This document shows positions 1 through 11,012 of a stretch of 64,000 nt of DNA, piece after piece; the stretch's first letter is position 1; each line of letters begins with the position of its first letter. The notes beneath the pieces were generated by a model. The model did no database searches. It had not been told where the DNA came from and worked only from the letters and a program-made list of their open reading frames with translations. The DNA is from Salaquimonas sp. (GTDB taxonomy: Bacteria > Pseudomonadota > Alphaproteobacteria > Rhizobiales > Rhizobiaceae), in contig JANQQM010000011.1 of assembly GCA_028289365.1 (NCBI GenBank), forward strand, positions 1-64,000, in the 5' to 3' direction. The position numbers and the translations under genes are program-made.

Positions 1-1
1 C

Positions 2-208
2 CAGGCTTTGGGCGACATCCTGTACACGAAGTACATCTTCTTCTTCCAGATAGCGGGAATGATCCTGCTTGTTGCAATGGTCGGCGCAATTGTGCTGACG
101 CTGCGCCACAAGCCGGATGTACGGCGTCAGAATATTGGAGAACAGGTAGCACGTTCGCCTGAAACGGCAATCGAAGTCATTAAAGTGGATTCCGGCAAGG
201 GGATATAG
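2..208 (+). CDS. nuoJ: NADH-quinone oxidoreductase subunit J, C-terminal part (truncated at left edge)
   Basis: Open frame runs in from the left edge; C-terminal TM segment and position directly before nuoK. Confidence 0.85.
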   Translation, partial: QALGDILYTKYIFFFQIAGMILLVAMVGAIVLTLRHKPDVRRQNIGEQVARSPETAIEVIKVDSGKGI

Positions 209-245
209 GAGCCGGGCGGGACGTCGGGCGGTTAGAGATAGTATT

Positions 246-554
246 ATGGAAATCGGGATTTCACATTATCTGGCGGTCAGCGCCATTTTGTTCACCATCG
301 GGATGCTGGGCATTTTCCTCAACCGGAAAAATGTCATCATCATCCTGATGTCGATAGAACTGATCCTGCTATCCGTAAACCTGAATTTTGTCGCGTTTTC
401 CCAGCATCTGGGCGATCTCATGGGCCAGGTATTTGCCCTGTTTGTCCTGACGGTTGCGGCAGCGGAAGCTGCCATCGGTCTGGCCATTCTGGTCGTGTTC
501 TTCCGTAACCGCGGGTCGATTGCGGTCGAAGACATTAATCTCATGAAGGGTTGA
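246..554 (+). CDS. nuoK: NADH-quinone oxidoreductase subunit K
   Basis: 102 aa; [27 protein letters not shown]...[15 protein letters not shown] typical of NuoK; nuo operon order. Confidence 0.97.
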   Translation: MEIGISHYLAVSAILFTIGMLGIFLNRKNVIIILMSIELILLSVNLNFVAFSQHLGDLMGQVFALFVLTVAAAEAAIGLAILVVFFRNRGSIAVEDINLMKG

Positions 555-564
555 GGGCGGAAAC

Positions 565-2583
565 ATGTATCAGCTGATCGTATTTCTGCCACTTGCAGGC
601 TTTCTGGCAGCAGGACTTTTCCCAAAATCACTTGGCGTCAAGGGATCGGAATATATAACGACCGGTTTCCTGATCATCTCGGCGATCCTTTCCTGGATTG
701 CATTCTTTACCCATGCCTTCAGTGGAGCGGAAGTTCAGCAGATCGATGTACTTCGATGGATAAATTCGGGTTCGCTAGACATAAACTGGTCTTTCAGGAT
801 CGACACCCTGACGGTCGTAATGCTGGTGGTTGTGAACACGGTATCCTCGCTGGTGCACGTCTATTCGATTGGATACATGCATCACGACCCGCATAGACCG
901 CGTTTCTTTGCCTATCTGTCTCTTTTCACCTTTGCCATGCTCATGCTGGTAACTTCCGACAACCTGTTGCAGATGTTCTTCGGATGGGAAGGTGTGGGGT
1001 TGGCCTCCTATCTGTTGATCGGATTTTGGTACAAGAAACCGTCTGCAAATGCGGCTGCGATTAAGGCCTTCATCGTAAACCGGGTAGGGGACTTCGGGTT
1101 TATCCTGGGCATATTCGGCGTCTATGTGCTGTTCAACTCGATTGAATTATCGACGATTTTTGCCAATGCCGCTGATTTCCGGCACGTAGAGGAAGGGGCT
1201 GCTGCGGCAGAAGCGCCTGAAACCGTGCTCAATTTCCTTGGTTATCACCTCGATCGCACCGATGCACTAACCGTCGTCTGTCTGCTCCTGTTCATGGGCG
1301 CCATGGGCAAGTCGGCGCAGTTTCTGCTGCATACCTGGCTGCCGGATGCTATGGAAGGCCCGACGCCGGTTTCGGCTCTAATCCATGCCGCAACCATGGT
1401 AACCGCCGGTGTGTTCCTGGTTGCGCGCATGTCGCCACTGTATGAATACGCGCCGACCGCGCTGGTGATTGTCACCATTTTTGGTGCTGTGACGGCATTC
1501 TTTGCCGCGACGGTCGGTCTGGTCCAGAACGACATCAAACGAGTCATTGCCTATTCAACCTGTTCGCAGCTCGGCTACATGTTTGTTGCATTGGGTGTCG
1601 GGGCCTATGGCGCAGCGATATTCCACCTGTTTACTCATGCGTTCTTCAAGGCCCTGTTGTTCCTTGGAGCCGGAGCGGTGATCCACGCGGTTTCCGATGA
1701 ACAGGACATGCGGCGCATGGGCGGGTTACGGCGTCATATTCCAATCACCTACTGGATGATGATTATCGGTACCGTGGCACTCACCGGATTGGGTATTCCT
1801 GGAACCTATATCGGCACGGCCGGCTTCTTCTCGAAGGATGCCATCATTGAAAGCGCATTTGCTGCAACCAACCCGGCTGCCACTATGGCATTTACAATGC
1901 TCGTGGTTGCGGCGCTGTTTACCAGCTTCTATTCATGGCGGCTGATCTTCATGACATTCCACGGCAAGCCGCGGGCCTCAGCCGAGGTCATGAGCCATGT
2001 CCATGAATCACCGAATGTCATGCTGGTGCCGCTGTATATTCTGGCCGCCGGCGCGCTTGTCGTGGGCGTAATTTTCTACGGTTCCTTCCTGGGCCATGAC
2101 ACGCAGGGGCATCACGAAGGCTGGTACAATGCTTTCTGGCGAACCGCCTTGTTTGCCGGACCAGGCAACGAGATTCTTGACAAGTTCCATTATGTTCCGC
2201 TTTGGGTGAAATGGTCACCTTTCGTAATGATGGCGATCGGATTTTTTACCGCCTATGTTTTTTACATCCGCAATCCACGCCTTCCAAAGCAGTTGGCGGC
2301 GAGTCAGCCTGTCCTTTACGCCTTCCTGCTGAACAAGTGGTACTTCGACGAAATCTACGATTTCCTGTTTGTGCGCCCGACCAAACGGATCGCAAAATTC
2401 CTCTGGATCAGGGGCGATGGCTGGCTGATTGACGGGTTTGGACCGGACGGTGTTTCAGCACGCGTCCTGGACATGACGAACCGGGTCGTGAAGCTGCAAT
2501 CAGGATATATCTATCACTACGCATTTGCCATGTTGATCGGGGTCGCGGCACTGATCACCTGGGCAATGTTTGGGGGAATTTAA
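565..2583 (+). CDS. nuoL: NADH-quinone oxidoreductase subunit L
   Basis: 672 aa; [16 protein letters not shown] and [30 protein letters not shown] antiporter-like motifs. Confidence 0.98.
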   Translation: MYQLIVFLPLAGFLAAGLFPKSLGVKGSEYITTGFLIISAILSWIAFFTHAFSGAEVQQIDVLRWINSGSLDINWSFRIDTLTVVMLVVVNTVSSLVHVYSIGYMHHDPHRPRFFAYLSLFTFAMLMLVTSDNLLQMFFGWEGVGLASYLLIGFWYKKPSANAAAIKAFIVNRVGDFGFILGIFGVYVLFNSIELSTIFANAADFRHVEEGAAAAEAPETVLNFLGYHLDRTDALTVVCLLLFMGAMGKSAQFLLHTWLPDAMEGPTPVSALIHAATMVTAGVFLVARMSPLYEYAPTALVIVTIFGAVTAFFAATVGLVQNDIKRVIAYSTCSQLGYMFVALGVGAYGAAIFHLFTHAFFKALLFLGAGAVIHAVSDEQDMRRMGGLRRHIPITYWMMIIGTVALTGLGIPGTYIGTAGFFSKDAIIESAFAATNPAATMAFTMLVVAALFTSFYSWRLIFMTFHGKPRASAEVMSHVHESPNVMLVPLYILAAGALVVGVIFYGSFLGHDTQGHHEGWYNAFWRTALFAGPGNEILDKFHYVPLWVKWSPFVMMAIGFFTAYVFYIRNPRLPKQLAASQPVLYAFLLNKWYFDEIYDFLFVRPTKRIAKFLWIRGDGWLIDGFGPDGVSARVLDMTNRVVKLQSGYIYHYAFAMLIGVAALITWAMFGGI

Positions 2584-4110
2584 TTGATGAGTGAATGGCC
2601 GCTCCTCAGTGTTGTAACCTTTGTTCCGGCGTTTGGCGCGCTGATCATCCTGTTCATGTCGGACAGCGATGAAACCTCCCGGCGGAATATCAGGAATGTC
2701 ACACTCTTTGTGACCTTGTTGAACTTTGTTCTCTCACTCGGAATTTGGTGGTCATTCGACAATTCTGTCGCCGGATTCCAGATGGTTGAGAAGGTGCCCT
2801 GGATCGGCAATTTCATGAGTTATCATCTGGGTGTTGACGGCATATCCATGCTGTTCATCATCCTGACGACCTTCCTCATGCCGTTCTGTATCCTGGCAAG
2901 CTGGGATTCAGTGCAGGACAGGGTGCGCGAATATATGGTCGCCTTCCTGATACTGGAAACGACGATGATCGGGGTATTCTGCGCCCTCGACCTGGTGATG
3001 TTCTACATCTTCTTCGAAGCCGGCCTTATTCCGATGTTCCTGATTATCGGTGTTTGGGGCGGAAAGCGCCGGGTTTATGCAAGCTTCAAGTTCTTCCTGT
3101 ACACGCTTCTAGGATCAGTCCTGATGCTGCTGGCGATGATGGCAATGTACTGGCATGCCGGCACGACCGATATTGTAGAATTGTTGAACCATTCCTTCCC
3201 GGCATCCATGCAGACATGGTTGTGGCTCGCCTTCTTTGCGTCCTTCGCAGTCAAGATGCCCATGTGGCCGGTCCATACCTGGTTGCCGGATGCGCACGTG
3301 GAGGCACCAACTGCGGGTTCTGTCGTACTGGCGGCAATCCTGCTGAAGATGGGCGGATACGGTTTCCTCAGATTTTCGCTGCCGATGTTCCCGCTGGCAA
3401 GCGCTGATTTTGCGCCCTTGGTTTTCACCTTGTCGGTGGTTGCCATTATCTACACCTCGTTGGTCGCGCTGGCACAGACCGATATCAAGAAGCTGATCGC
3501 CTATTCCTCTGTTGCCCATATGGGCTTTGTGACCATGGGGATTTTTGCCGCCAATGTATATGGCATTGAAGGCGCGATCTACCAGATGCTGAGCCATGGC
3601 CTCGTGTCAGGCGCGCTCTTCCTTTGCGTCGGGGTAGTTTATGACCGGATGCACACAAGGGAGATTGCGGCCTATGGCGGTCTGGTAAACCGGATGCCGC
3701 ATTATGCCGTGGTGTTCATGGTATTCACCATGGCAAATGTCGGTCTGCCCGGCACTTCCGGTTTTGTCGGCGAGTTCCTGACGCTGCTCGGAATATTCCA
3801 GGTCAATACCTGGGTGGCCTTGTTTGCCGCGACAGGCGTCGTTCTTTCGGCAGCCTATGCGCTTTGGCTCTACCGGCGGGTTATCTTTGGTACGCTCGAC
3901 AAGGAAAGCCTGAAGTCAATCCTGGACCTGAATACAAGGGAAAAGGCTATTCTCTATCCACTGGTGGTCCTGGTGATTTTCTTCGGGGTCTATCCGGCGC
4001 CAATCTTCGATGTCATGTCGGCATCGGTCGATCAACTAATCAACAATTATCAGGCCGCTATTGAAGCCGGCTCTCAAACCGCGGAAGCGGTAATGGAAAA
4101 GCAGGGATAG
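2584..4110 (+). CDS. nuoM: NADH-quinone oxidoreductase subunit M (ATG at 2587 is an alternative start)
   Basis: 508 aa; [30 protein letters not shown] motif; directly follows nuoL. Confidence 0.97.
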   Translation: MMSEWPLLSVVTFVPAFGALIILFMSDSDETSRRNIRNVTLFVTLLNFVLSLGIWWSFDNSVAGFQMVEKVPWIGNFMSYHLGVDGISMLFIILTTFLMPFCILASWDSVQDRVREYMVAFLILETTMIGVFCALDLVMFYIFFEAGLIPMFLIIGVWGGKRRVYASFKFFLYTLLGSVLMLLAMMAMYWHAGTTDIVELLNHSFPASMQTWLWLAFFASFAVKMPMWPVHTWLPDAHVEAPTAGSVVLAAILLKMGGYGFLRFSLPMFPLASADFAPLVFTLSVVAIIYTSLVALAQTDIKKLIAYSSVAHMGFVTMGIFAANVYGIEGAIYQMLSHGLVSGALFLCVGVVYDRMHTREIAAYGGLVNRMPHYAVVFMVFTMANVGLPGTSGFVGEFLTLLGIFQVNTWVALFAATGVVLSAAYALWLYRRVIFGTLDKESLKSILDLNTREKAILYPLVVLVIFFGVYPAPIFDVMSASVDQLINNYQAAIEAGSQTAEAVMEKQG

Positions 4111-4113
4111 ATC

Positions 4114-5565
4114 ATGGAACCTGCACTCGAAATCTCGTCCATCCTGCCTGACCTGCATCTGATTATGCCGGAAATCATCATGTCGGTGGGCGCGATGCTG
4201 TTGCTTATGATAGGCGCCTATCGCGGGCAGCGTGCCTATTCGCTCGTTACCGGCCTGTCGATTGCCATCATCATCATTGCCGGCTTCTGGTTGGTGCGGT
4301 ATTCGGGCACCGGGTCTGCCTTCGATGGCGCGTTCATTCTGGATCCGTTCGCGCGTTTCATGAAAATACTGGCGCTGATTGGTTCCGGTGTCGCAATCGT
4401 GATGTCGGTAAATTATGTCCGGCAAGAGCGGTTCGAAACCTTCGAGTTCCCAATCCTTATCGTGTTGGCAACGACTGGCATGATGCTGATGATCTCGGCC
4501 AATAACCTGATTTCTCTATATCTCGGCCTGGAGATGCAGTCGCTTTCTCTTTATGTGATCGCGGCGATCCACCGGGATTCAGTCCGTTCTACTGAGGCAG
4601 GATTGAAATATTTCGTTCTCGGAGCGCTTTCCTCAGGCATGCTGCTTTATGGTATGACACTGGTCTACGGATTTACCGGCCATGTCGGGTTCGAGGGTAT
4701 TGCAAATGCAATGGCCGGTACCGGACGTTCCGTTGGTTTGGTCTTTGGCCTTGTGTTCATTCTGGCGGGCCTGGCTTTCAAGATTTCGGCAGTGCCGTTC
4801 CACATGTGGACGCCGGACGTTTATGAAGGTGCTCCGACGCCGGTCACCGCCTTCTTCGCAGCTGCGCCCAAGATCGCTGCCATGGCACTTCTTGTCCGCG
4901 TGGTCATGGGCGCGTTTGAGCCAATAACAACAGACTGGCAGCAGATCATTGTCTTCATATCGATCGCGTCGATGGCGCTCGGAGCGTTTGCTGCAATCGG
5001 CCAGAAAAACATCAAACGACTAATGGCCTATTCGTCCATTGGTCATATGGGTTTTGCACTTGTGGGCCTGGCCGCCGGAACCAAATCCGGCGTAAACGGC
5101 GTAATTGTCTATATGCTGATCTATATGGTGATGACGGTCGGCACCTTTGCTTGCATCCTCGCAATGCGCCGCAAGGGCGGCATGGTCACAAATATCAACG
5201 ATCTGGCCGGGCTGGGTTCGCGCAATCCGTTGATGGCGCTATTGTTGACAATCCTCATGTTTTCGCTGGCCGGAATACCGCCATTGGCAGGATTTTTTGC
5301 AAAGTACTTTGTGTTTGTCGCGGCCATTGAGGCGAACCTGTTTGCCCTTGCGGTGATTGGCGTTTTGGCAAGTGTCGTCGGCGCATATTATTACCTTCGG
5401 ATCATCAAGATCATGTGGTTCGACGAACCTGCCGAGGACTTCCTGCCAATGACTGGCGAACTCAAGGTGGTACTTGGGATTTCAGGCGTGTTTGTTGCAT
5501 TCTTCTACCTGTTTGCCGGACCCGTACTGGACGCGACCTCAACCGCTGCGGCCTCGTTTTTCTAG
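4114..5565 (+). CDS. nuoN: NADH-quinone oxidoreductase subunit N
   Basis: 483 aa; [25 protein letters not shown] motif; operon order. Confidence 0.97.
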   Translation: MEPALEISSILPDLHLIMPEIIMSVGAMLLLMIGAYRGQRAYSLVTGLSIAIIIIAGFWLVRYSGTGSAFDGAFILDPFARFMKILALIGSGVAIVMSVNYVRQERFETFEFPILIVLATTGMMLMISANNLISLYLGLEMQSLSLYVIAAIHRDSVRSTEAGLKYFVLGALSSGMLLYGMTLVYGFTGHVGFEGIANAMAGTGRSVGLVFGLVFILAGLAFKISAVPFHMWTPDVYEGAPTPVTAFFAAAPKIAAMALLVRVVMGAFEPITTDWQQIIVFISIASMALGAFAAIGQKNIKRLMAYSSIGHMGFALVGLAAGTKSGVNGVIVYMLIYMVMTVGTFACILAMRRKGGMVTNINDLAGLGSRNPLMALLLTILMFSLAGIPPLAGFFAKYFVFVAAIEANLFALAVIGVLASVVGAYYYLRIIKIMWFDEPAEDFLPMTGELKVVLGISGVFVAFFYLFAGPVLDATSTAAASFF

Positions 5566-5568
5566 CCT

Positions 5569-6339
5569 ATGGAGAAAATCCTGCCTGGCGGAAGCCGATT
5601 GCGCGAGCTGGTAGAGACCGGTTCCACCAATACTGAATGCCTGAATGCAGCAATGGCAGGTGATCCCGGCAGTTTATGGATCCGTGCGCGCATGCAGACC
5701 GAGGCGAGGGGAAGCAGGGGGCGTGGATGGACGTCCTATGAAGGTAACCTGTTTGCATCCTATCTTCTGTTGCCTCAGGCGCCGACAGGTAGTTTGGGGC
5801 AAATTACGTTTGTTGCAGCGTTAGCGGTTTATGATGCATTGGTGCAGCAGATTGCAAAGCACGGAACTGAGCTGCAAATCCAACTCAAATGGCCGAATGA
5901 TGTTCTCCTGGAAGGCAGGAAGGTCTGCGGCATTTTATTGGAAAGCCACGAAATTTCAGGCAATAGAATAGTCATCGTCGGAATTGGTCTGAATTGTTTC
6001 AGCCATCCGCGTGAGACAGCCTTTCCCGCAACAAGTCTGATGGAACACGGCATGAATGCCAGTGCGGGCGAGATGTTGGACAGGATTGTTCCCCTAATGG
6101 ATCATTGGCTTGGCATTTGGGCGCGCGGAGAAGGTTTCCCGGCAGTCCGAGAGGCATGGACAAGCCGGGCAAAGGGCATCGGGCATCCGATTGCCGCGAA
6201 ATTGCAAGATCGTGAGTCTACCGGCATATTCGAGGCAATTGACGATGCCGGTCGACTGGTCTTGCGCAAAAAGGATGGTTCGAAAGAACTGATTTCTGTA
6301 GCCGACGTATTCTACCTTAATTCGGCTAAAACTGGATAA
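5569..6339 (+). CDS. birA: Biotin--[acetyl-CoA-carboxylase] ligase
   Basis: SRGRGWTSYEGNLFASYLL and KWPNDVLLEGRKVCGILLES motifs of the BPL family; conserved position after nuoN. Confidence 0.94.
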   Translation: MEKILPGGSRLRELVETGSTNTECLNAAMAGDPGSLWIRARMQTEARGSRGRGWTSYEGNLFASYLLLPQAPTGSLGQITFVAALAVYDALVQQIAKHGTELQIQLKWPNDVLLEGRKVCGILLESHEISGNRIVIVGIGLNCFSHPRETAFPATSLMEHGMNASAGEMLDRIVPLMDHWLGIWARGEGFPAVREAWTSRAKGIGHPIAAKLQDRESTGIFEAIDDAGRLVLRKKDGSKELISVADVFYLNSAKTG

Positions 6340-6348
6340 AGCTTCTGC

Positions 6349-8013
6349 ATGAGTAAATCAGAATTATTGTTTGTCCCGCTCGGCGGCGTTGGCGAAATCG
6401 GAATGAACCTCGCGCTTTACGGCTTCGGTCCGGAGGAAGACAGATCCTGGATCATGGTGGATTGCGGCGTGACCTTTCCCAATGCAGCCCTGCCGGGAGT
6501 TGATTTGGTTCTGCCCGATATTAGATTTGCCGAAGAACTGGGCGATGACTTGAAGGCGATCATCATTACTCATGCCCATGAAGACCATTATGGGGCGCTC
6601 CTGTCGCTTTGGCCAAAGCTTCAAAAACCGGTCTGGATGACCGCGTTTACTGCTGGCCTCCTCGAGGCGAAGGCAAATTCGGATGCTGGCTCACCGCAAA
6701 TCCCGGTCAATATTTTCAAGGCGGGTGACAAGTTCAATATATCTCCCTTTGAGATTGAATCCATTTATGTGACCCATTCGATCCCCGAGCCAGTCTCCCT
6801 TTCAATCAAGACGCCCGCCGGCAGGGTAATCCACACTGGAGACTGGAAACTGGACAACGAACCGTCGCTCGGACAAGACACCGACAGGGCCGCATTCAAG
6901 CGTCTCGGCGATGAAGGCGTCCTTGCACTGATTTGCGATTCAACCAACGCCATGCGAGAGGGAATATCCCCAACCGAACAATCAGTTTCCGGTAATCTGG
7001 AATTGTTGATTTCGAATGCTCCGGGCAGAGTGGCGGTCACCACTTTCTCCTCGAACATTGGAAGAATTCGCTCGATTGCCCAGGCTGCGGAAAGGGCCGG
7101 CCGCAAGGTCATGCTGATGGGCCGTTCGATCCGCCGAATGACTGACGTTGCAAGAGATTTAGGATATCTTGAAGGACTTGCCGAGTTTCTTGAGGAAGAT
7201 GAATTTTCCTCGATCGACCGGCGCAAGATCGTCATCATCCTGACCGGAAGCCAGGGTGAATCGAGGGCTGCATTGGCAAAACTCGCCCGTGACGAACACC
7301 CCCGCGTCCATCTGACCGCCGGCGACCGGGTGATCTATTCCTCCCGGGCCATTCCCGGCAATGAGAAGGAAATCAACGACACCAAGAACCTGCTCATTGA
7401 ACAGGGTGTCGAGATCATTACCGACGAAACAGAGCTCGTGCATGTATCTGGCCATCCTCGAAGAAACGAGCTCGAGCAAATGTATGCCTGGACCCGACCC
7501 GAGGTCCTGGTGCCGGTGCATGGAGAAGCAATGCACCTGACCGCCCAGGCAAAGTTCGGTGCTGAGAAGGGAATACCGCAGGTGCTTCCGATCCGAAACG
7601 GGGATCTGGTACGGCTGGCGCCCGGAGCTGCGGAGATCGTTGACCAGGTCCCGCATGGCCGTGTTTACAAGGATGGACATCTGGTAGGCGATGCAGAAGC
7701 CGTAGGCGTTACCGGACGCCGCAAACTGTCCTTCGCCGGACTGGTAGCCGTTTCGATTGTCCTAAGCAGGAATGGTCAACTGGCGGATGAAATCGATATG
7801 GAGCTCTTGGGTCTTCCGGAAGCAAATGTTCAGGATGAACCGCTGGATGATATTCTCTTCGACGCTGCCGCAGGAGCGGTCGAAAGCATACCGGCAAAGC
7901 GTCGCAAGGATGCAGATCTGGTTTCCATGGCTGTCGAAAAGGCGGTAAGATCGGCGGCCAGGAATGAATGGGGCAAAAAGCCCAAGGTTATCGTATTCGT
8001 GGCAATGGTCTGA
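6349..8013 (+). CDS. rnj: Ribonuclease J
   Basis: MBL/beta-CASP fold: THAHEDHYGAL, HTGDWKLD, SGHPRRNEL, VPVHGEAMHLTAQA. Confidence 0.94.
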   Translation: MSKSELLFVPLGGVGEIGMNLALYGFGPEEDRSWIMVDCGVTFPNAALPGVDLVLPDIRFAEELGDDLKAIIITHAHEDHYGALLSLWPKLQKPVWMTAFTAGLLEAKANSDAGSPQIPVNIFKAGDKFNISPFEIESIYVTHSIPEPVSLSIKTPAGRVIHTGDWKLDNEPSLGQDTDRAAFKRLGDEGVLALICDSTNAMREGISPTEQSVSGNLELLISNAPGRVAVTTFSSNIGRIRSIAQAAERAGRKVMLMGRSIRRMTDVARDLGYLEGLAEFLEEDEFSSIDRRKIVIILTGSQGESRAALAKLARDEHPRVHLTAGDRVIYSSRAIPGNEKEINDTKNLLIEQGVEIITDETELVHVSGHPRRNELEQMYAWTRPEVLVPVHGEAMHLTAQAKFGAEKGIPQVLPIRNGDLVRLAPGAAEIVDQVPHGRVYKDGHLVGDAEAVGVTGRRKLSFAGLVAVSIVLSRNGQLADEIDMELLGLPEANVQDEPLDDILFDAAAGAVESIPAKRRKDADLVSMAVEKAVRSAARNEWGKKPKVIVFVAMV

Positions 8014-8016
8014 CAA

Positions 8017-8421
8017 ATGATCGGAAAACTAAACCATGTGGCAATCGCTGTGCCTGATCTGAAATCGGGCAGGGCGGTCTATGAGCAAGTTTTGGGTGCA
8101 GAAGTCAGTGATGAACAGGCGCTGCCCGAGCACGGAGTGACCGTGGTTTTCGTGAATTTGCCAAATACCAAGATCGAACTGCTGGAGCCGTTGGGAGAAG
8201 ATTCTCCGATCGCGGCTTTTCTCGAGCGAAATCCCGCCGGCGGAATTCATCACATTTGCTATGAAGTCGAAGACATTCTGTGCGCCCGCGACCAGATGGT
8301 GTCAAATGGCGCGAGAATATTAGGTGACGGTGAACCCAAAACCGGGGCGCATGGCAAGCCGGTATTGTTTTTGCATCCCAAGGATTTCTGCGGGACGCTG
8401 GTCGAGTTGGAACAGGTCTAG
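8017..8421 (+). CDS. mce: Methylmalonyl-CoA epimerase
   Basis: 134 aa VOC-fold protein; LNHVAIAVPDL..., GGIHHICYEVEDI, LFLHPKDFCGTLVELEQ. Confidence 0.93.
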   Translation: MIGKLNHVAIAVPDLKSGRAVYEQVLGAEVSDEQALPEHGVTVVFVNLPNTKIELLEPLGEDSPIAAFLERNPAGGIHHICYEVEDILCARDQMVSNGARILGDGEPKTGAHGKPVLFLHPKDFCGTLVELEQV

Positions 8422-8424
8422 ACA

Positions 8425-8694
8425 ATGACCTTCATGAGCGGATTCGCAATCTATTTCATTATCTGGTGGCTAACACTTTTCATGGTGTTGCCGCACGGCG
8501 TACGCAGTCAGGCAGAAGCAGATGACGTCGTTCCCGGAACCGATCCCGGCGCTCCGGTAAGCGCAAGACTATGGACCAAACTTGCAGTCAACACTTTACT
8601 TTCCGGGGCCATTTTCGGCGCCTGGCTTTTGTTGACGGAAGTTTATGGATATCACTTCAGCGACATACCAAGCTTGTTTCCCGAAGACCTGTAA
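8425..8694 (+). CDS. DUF1467 family small membrane protein
   Basis: 89 aa, two TM segments, FIIWWLTLFMVLPHGVRSQ...VPGTDPGAP; conserved position after mce. Confidence 0.85.
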   Translation: MTFMSGFAIYFIIWWLTLFMVLPHGVRSQAEADDVVPGTDPGAPVSARLWTKLAVNTLLSGAIFGAWLLLTEVYGYHFSDIPSLFPEDL

Positions 8695-8717
8695 GTGACG
8701 CCGAATAATCATTAAGC

Positions 8718-8749
8718 CAAAAAAACAAAAGCAGGGCACGAAGCCCTGC
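8718..8749 (-). terminator. Rho-independent terminator, minus strand
   Basis: Minus-strand reading GCAGGGC-TTCGT-GCCCTGC followed by TTTTGTTTTTTT. Confidence 0.7.
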
Positions 8750-8900
8750 CTTCAAGTTGCGCGTCTTTGGTCGCGTGCTCAATATGGCAAGCCAAGCATT
8801 AGCCCGGATTTTGCTCTTAGTTGAGCCTGGCAGCGGATAATCGCGCCTGGACCTTCATCCTCCCAAGACAAAGACTGCGAAATTCGGTCGGTTTACCAAC
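8750..8900 (-). ncRNA. Candidate structured non-coding RNA (family unassigned)
   Basis: Long-range helix CGC-GTCTTTG (8760-8769) with CAAAGAC-(T)-GCG (8869-8879) closes about 110 nt of non-coding sequence; minus-strand intrinsic terminator immediately downstream; no convincing ORF. Confidence 0.4.
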
Positions 8901-9026
8901 TCTCATTGCCTAATCTAAACCACATAGCGCGCCAAATGTCATCTGTAATCTGCTAAAAATTAGGCGTAACGCACATTAAAGCGGCAAAAATTGAGCATTT
9001 TTGACTAATCGCAGGCCATCTGGGCA

Positions 9027-9485
9027 TCAGCCGCCCATTTGGATTTTACAGCTGGCTTTTAGCGGAACCCATTGGCTCATCACCTTGCCGGAGCCGTCAG
9101 CAACAAGAATCCGGTATTCGGTATCAATCGCTTGATGGATCGGCAGGTTGCGGCTGAAGCTGGCCATTGCGCCATTTGAACTTTCAACAGCGTTCAACTG
9201 GTATGGTCCGGATACTGCACCGCCTTTCTTGGCGATCATGTAGCTCACCGGTCCGGGTTTGTTGGTTGTGATCCAGCCGGCCAACTTTGCCTGGGTAGGG
9301 CACATATTGACCTTCGGAGACCTGATTGCGAGCAACGCACCAATTGCCTTGAAAGGCTCAGCCTTTGGAGCCCTGATTGTCTGGCCGTTTGCAAATGCCG
9401 GAATCGACATAATCGCGGCGACCAATCCGATTCTGATAATCATGCCGGGCATTGGCCTTCGTCTGATTTTAGTGTTCGGTTGCAT
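9027..9485 (-). CDS. Hypothetical secreted protein (signal peptide plus approx. 120 aa domain with two Cys)
   Basis: Start MQPNTKIRRRPMPGMIIRIGLVAAIMSIPAFANG with AAAGGAATG RBS; classical signal peptide; family not recognised. Confidence 0.65.
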   Translation of the reverse strand: MQPNTKIRRRPMPGMIIRIGLVAAIMSIPAFANGQTIRAPKAEPFKAIGALLAIRSPKVNMCPTQAKLAGWITTNKPGPVSYMIAKKGGAVSGPYQLNAVESSNGAMASFSRNLPIHQAIDTEYRILVADGSGKVMSQWVPLKASCKIQMGG

Positions 9486-9677
9486 GGGACATTCCTTTGA
9501 TCTATCGACATACCGTCGATATACGTGCAGTCCCGCAGCGATTACGTGCAATTGGGCACATGGGAGCGGCTTTGAGTGGTTTGCCGTTACGGCTGCCCTT
9601 GTGCGAAATGAAATAAAAAGGTTTATGTTCTTGCGAACGATTCACTGATCAACAACGATCAGAAAATCCCACTGGAA

Positions 9678-11012
9678 TTGAATATGCGCCTGTCCCGATA
9701 CTTTCTTCCGATCCTGAAGGAAACGCCAAAGGAAGCGGAAATCGTTTCTCACCGCCTGATGCTGCGTGCAGGCATGATCAGGCAGCAATCTTCCGGAATC
9801 TATTCCTGGTTGCCATTGGGCAAAAGGGTTCTGGATAAGGTCTGCGAAATTGTTCGCGAAGAACAAGACCGTGCCGGTGCGATCGAAATCCTGATGCCGA
9901 CGATCCAATCAGCCGAACTTTGGCGTGAGAGCAGCCGCTATGATGATTATGGACGGGAGATGCTGCGCATCTCTGACAGGCAGGATCGCGAGATGCTGTT
10001 TGGTCCGACCAATGAGGAAATGGTCACCGACATTTTCAGGGGATACATCCGCTCCTACAAGGAATTGCCGCTAAACCTTTACCATATCCAATGGAAATTT
10101 CGGGACGAGATCAGGCCGCGGTTCGGCACCATGCGTTCACGCGAATTTCTGATGAAGGATGCCTATTCGTTCGACCTTGACGAAGCAGGCGCCCGTGCTT
10201 CCTACAACCGGATGTTCGTTGCCTATTTGCGTACGTTTGATCGACTGGGCCTGAAAGCAATTCCAATGCGGGCAGATACAGGCCCGATCGGTGGCGACCT
10301 AAGCCATGAATTCATCATTCTGGCGGAAACCGGCGAAAGCCAGGTTTTCTGTGACAAGCAGTTTCTTGGCATGGTGGTTCCCGGTGATGACGTAGATTTC
10401 TGGAACGATGCGGCGATGGAAGAAGTTGTATCGAGCTGGACAAAACCCTATGCCGCGACTGACGAAATGCATGAAGAGACTGCCTGGGACAGCCTGGACA
10501 AAAAGGAACGCCTGTCAGCGCGGGGAATTGAGGTTGGCCACATATTCTATTTCGGGACCAAATATTCAAAGCCGATGAACGCAACGGTAACGGGACCGGA
10601 CGGGCGCGAAGCACCCATTCACATGGGTTCCTACGGGATTGGGCCAACACGCCTCGTTCCTGCCTTGATAGAAGCCTTTCATGATGACAACGGAATCATC
10701 TGGCCGAAATCGGTTGCGCCTTTTCAAATTGGGTTGATCAGTATGAAACCTGGCGATCAGGCGGTGGATGCTGCCTGCGAAACCATATATGAGCAATTAC
10801 GAAATGCCGGAATTGATGTACTTTATGACGATACGGATAGTCGTGCAGGCGCAAAATTTGCAACAATGGACTTGATCGGTTTGCCGACACAGATAATCGC
10901 GGGACCGCGTGGGATCGCAAATAACGAGGTTGAACTCAAGGATAGAGCCACCGGTGAACGAATCTCCTTATCGCCGGAAGCGGCAATAAACCGGATAACA
11001 AGTGAAATCTGA
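9678..11012 (+). CDS. proS: Prolyl-tRNA synthetase (short alphaproteobacterial type; ATG at 9684 likely)
   Basis: 444 aa; class II aaRS motifs [43 protein letters not shown]. Confidence 0.96.
   Translation: MNMRLSRYFLPILKETPKEAEIVSHRLMLRAGMIRQQSSGIYSWLPLGKRVLDKVCEIVREEQDRAGAIEILMPTIQSAELWRESSRYDDYGREMLRISDRQDREMLFGPTNEEMVTDIFRGYIRSYKELPLNLYHIQWKFRDEIRPRFGTMRSREFLMKDAYSFDLDEAGARASYNRMFVAYLRTFDRLGLKAIPMRADTGPIGGDLSHEFIILAETGESQVFCDKQFLGMVVPGDDVDFWNDAAMEEVVSSWTKPYAATDEMHEETAWDSLDKKERLSARGIEVGHIFYFGTKYSKPMNATVTGPDGREAPIHMGSYGIGPTRLVPALIEAFHDDNGIIWPKSVAPFQIGLISMKPGDQAVDAACETIYEQLRNAGIDVLYDDTDSRAGAKFATMDLIGLPTQIIAGPRGIANNEVELKDRATGERISLSPEAAINRITSEI

Noticed and set aside
8750-9020. tmRNA, SRP RNA or tRNA in the non-coding gap after DUF1467
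   Set aside because: No tag-peptide reading frame, no T-loop GTTCGAAT, no SRP GGAAG/AGCA loop; kept only as an unassigned structured-RNA candidate.
9027-9551. Calling the secreted protein IalB (invasion-associated locus B)
   Set aside because: Signal peptide and size fit, but IalB-type motifs are not evident; left as hypothetical.
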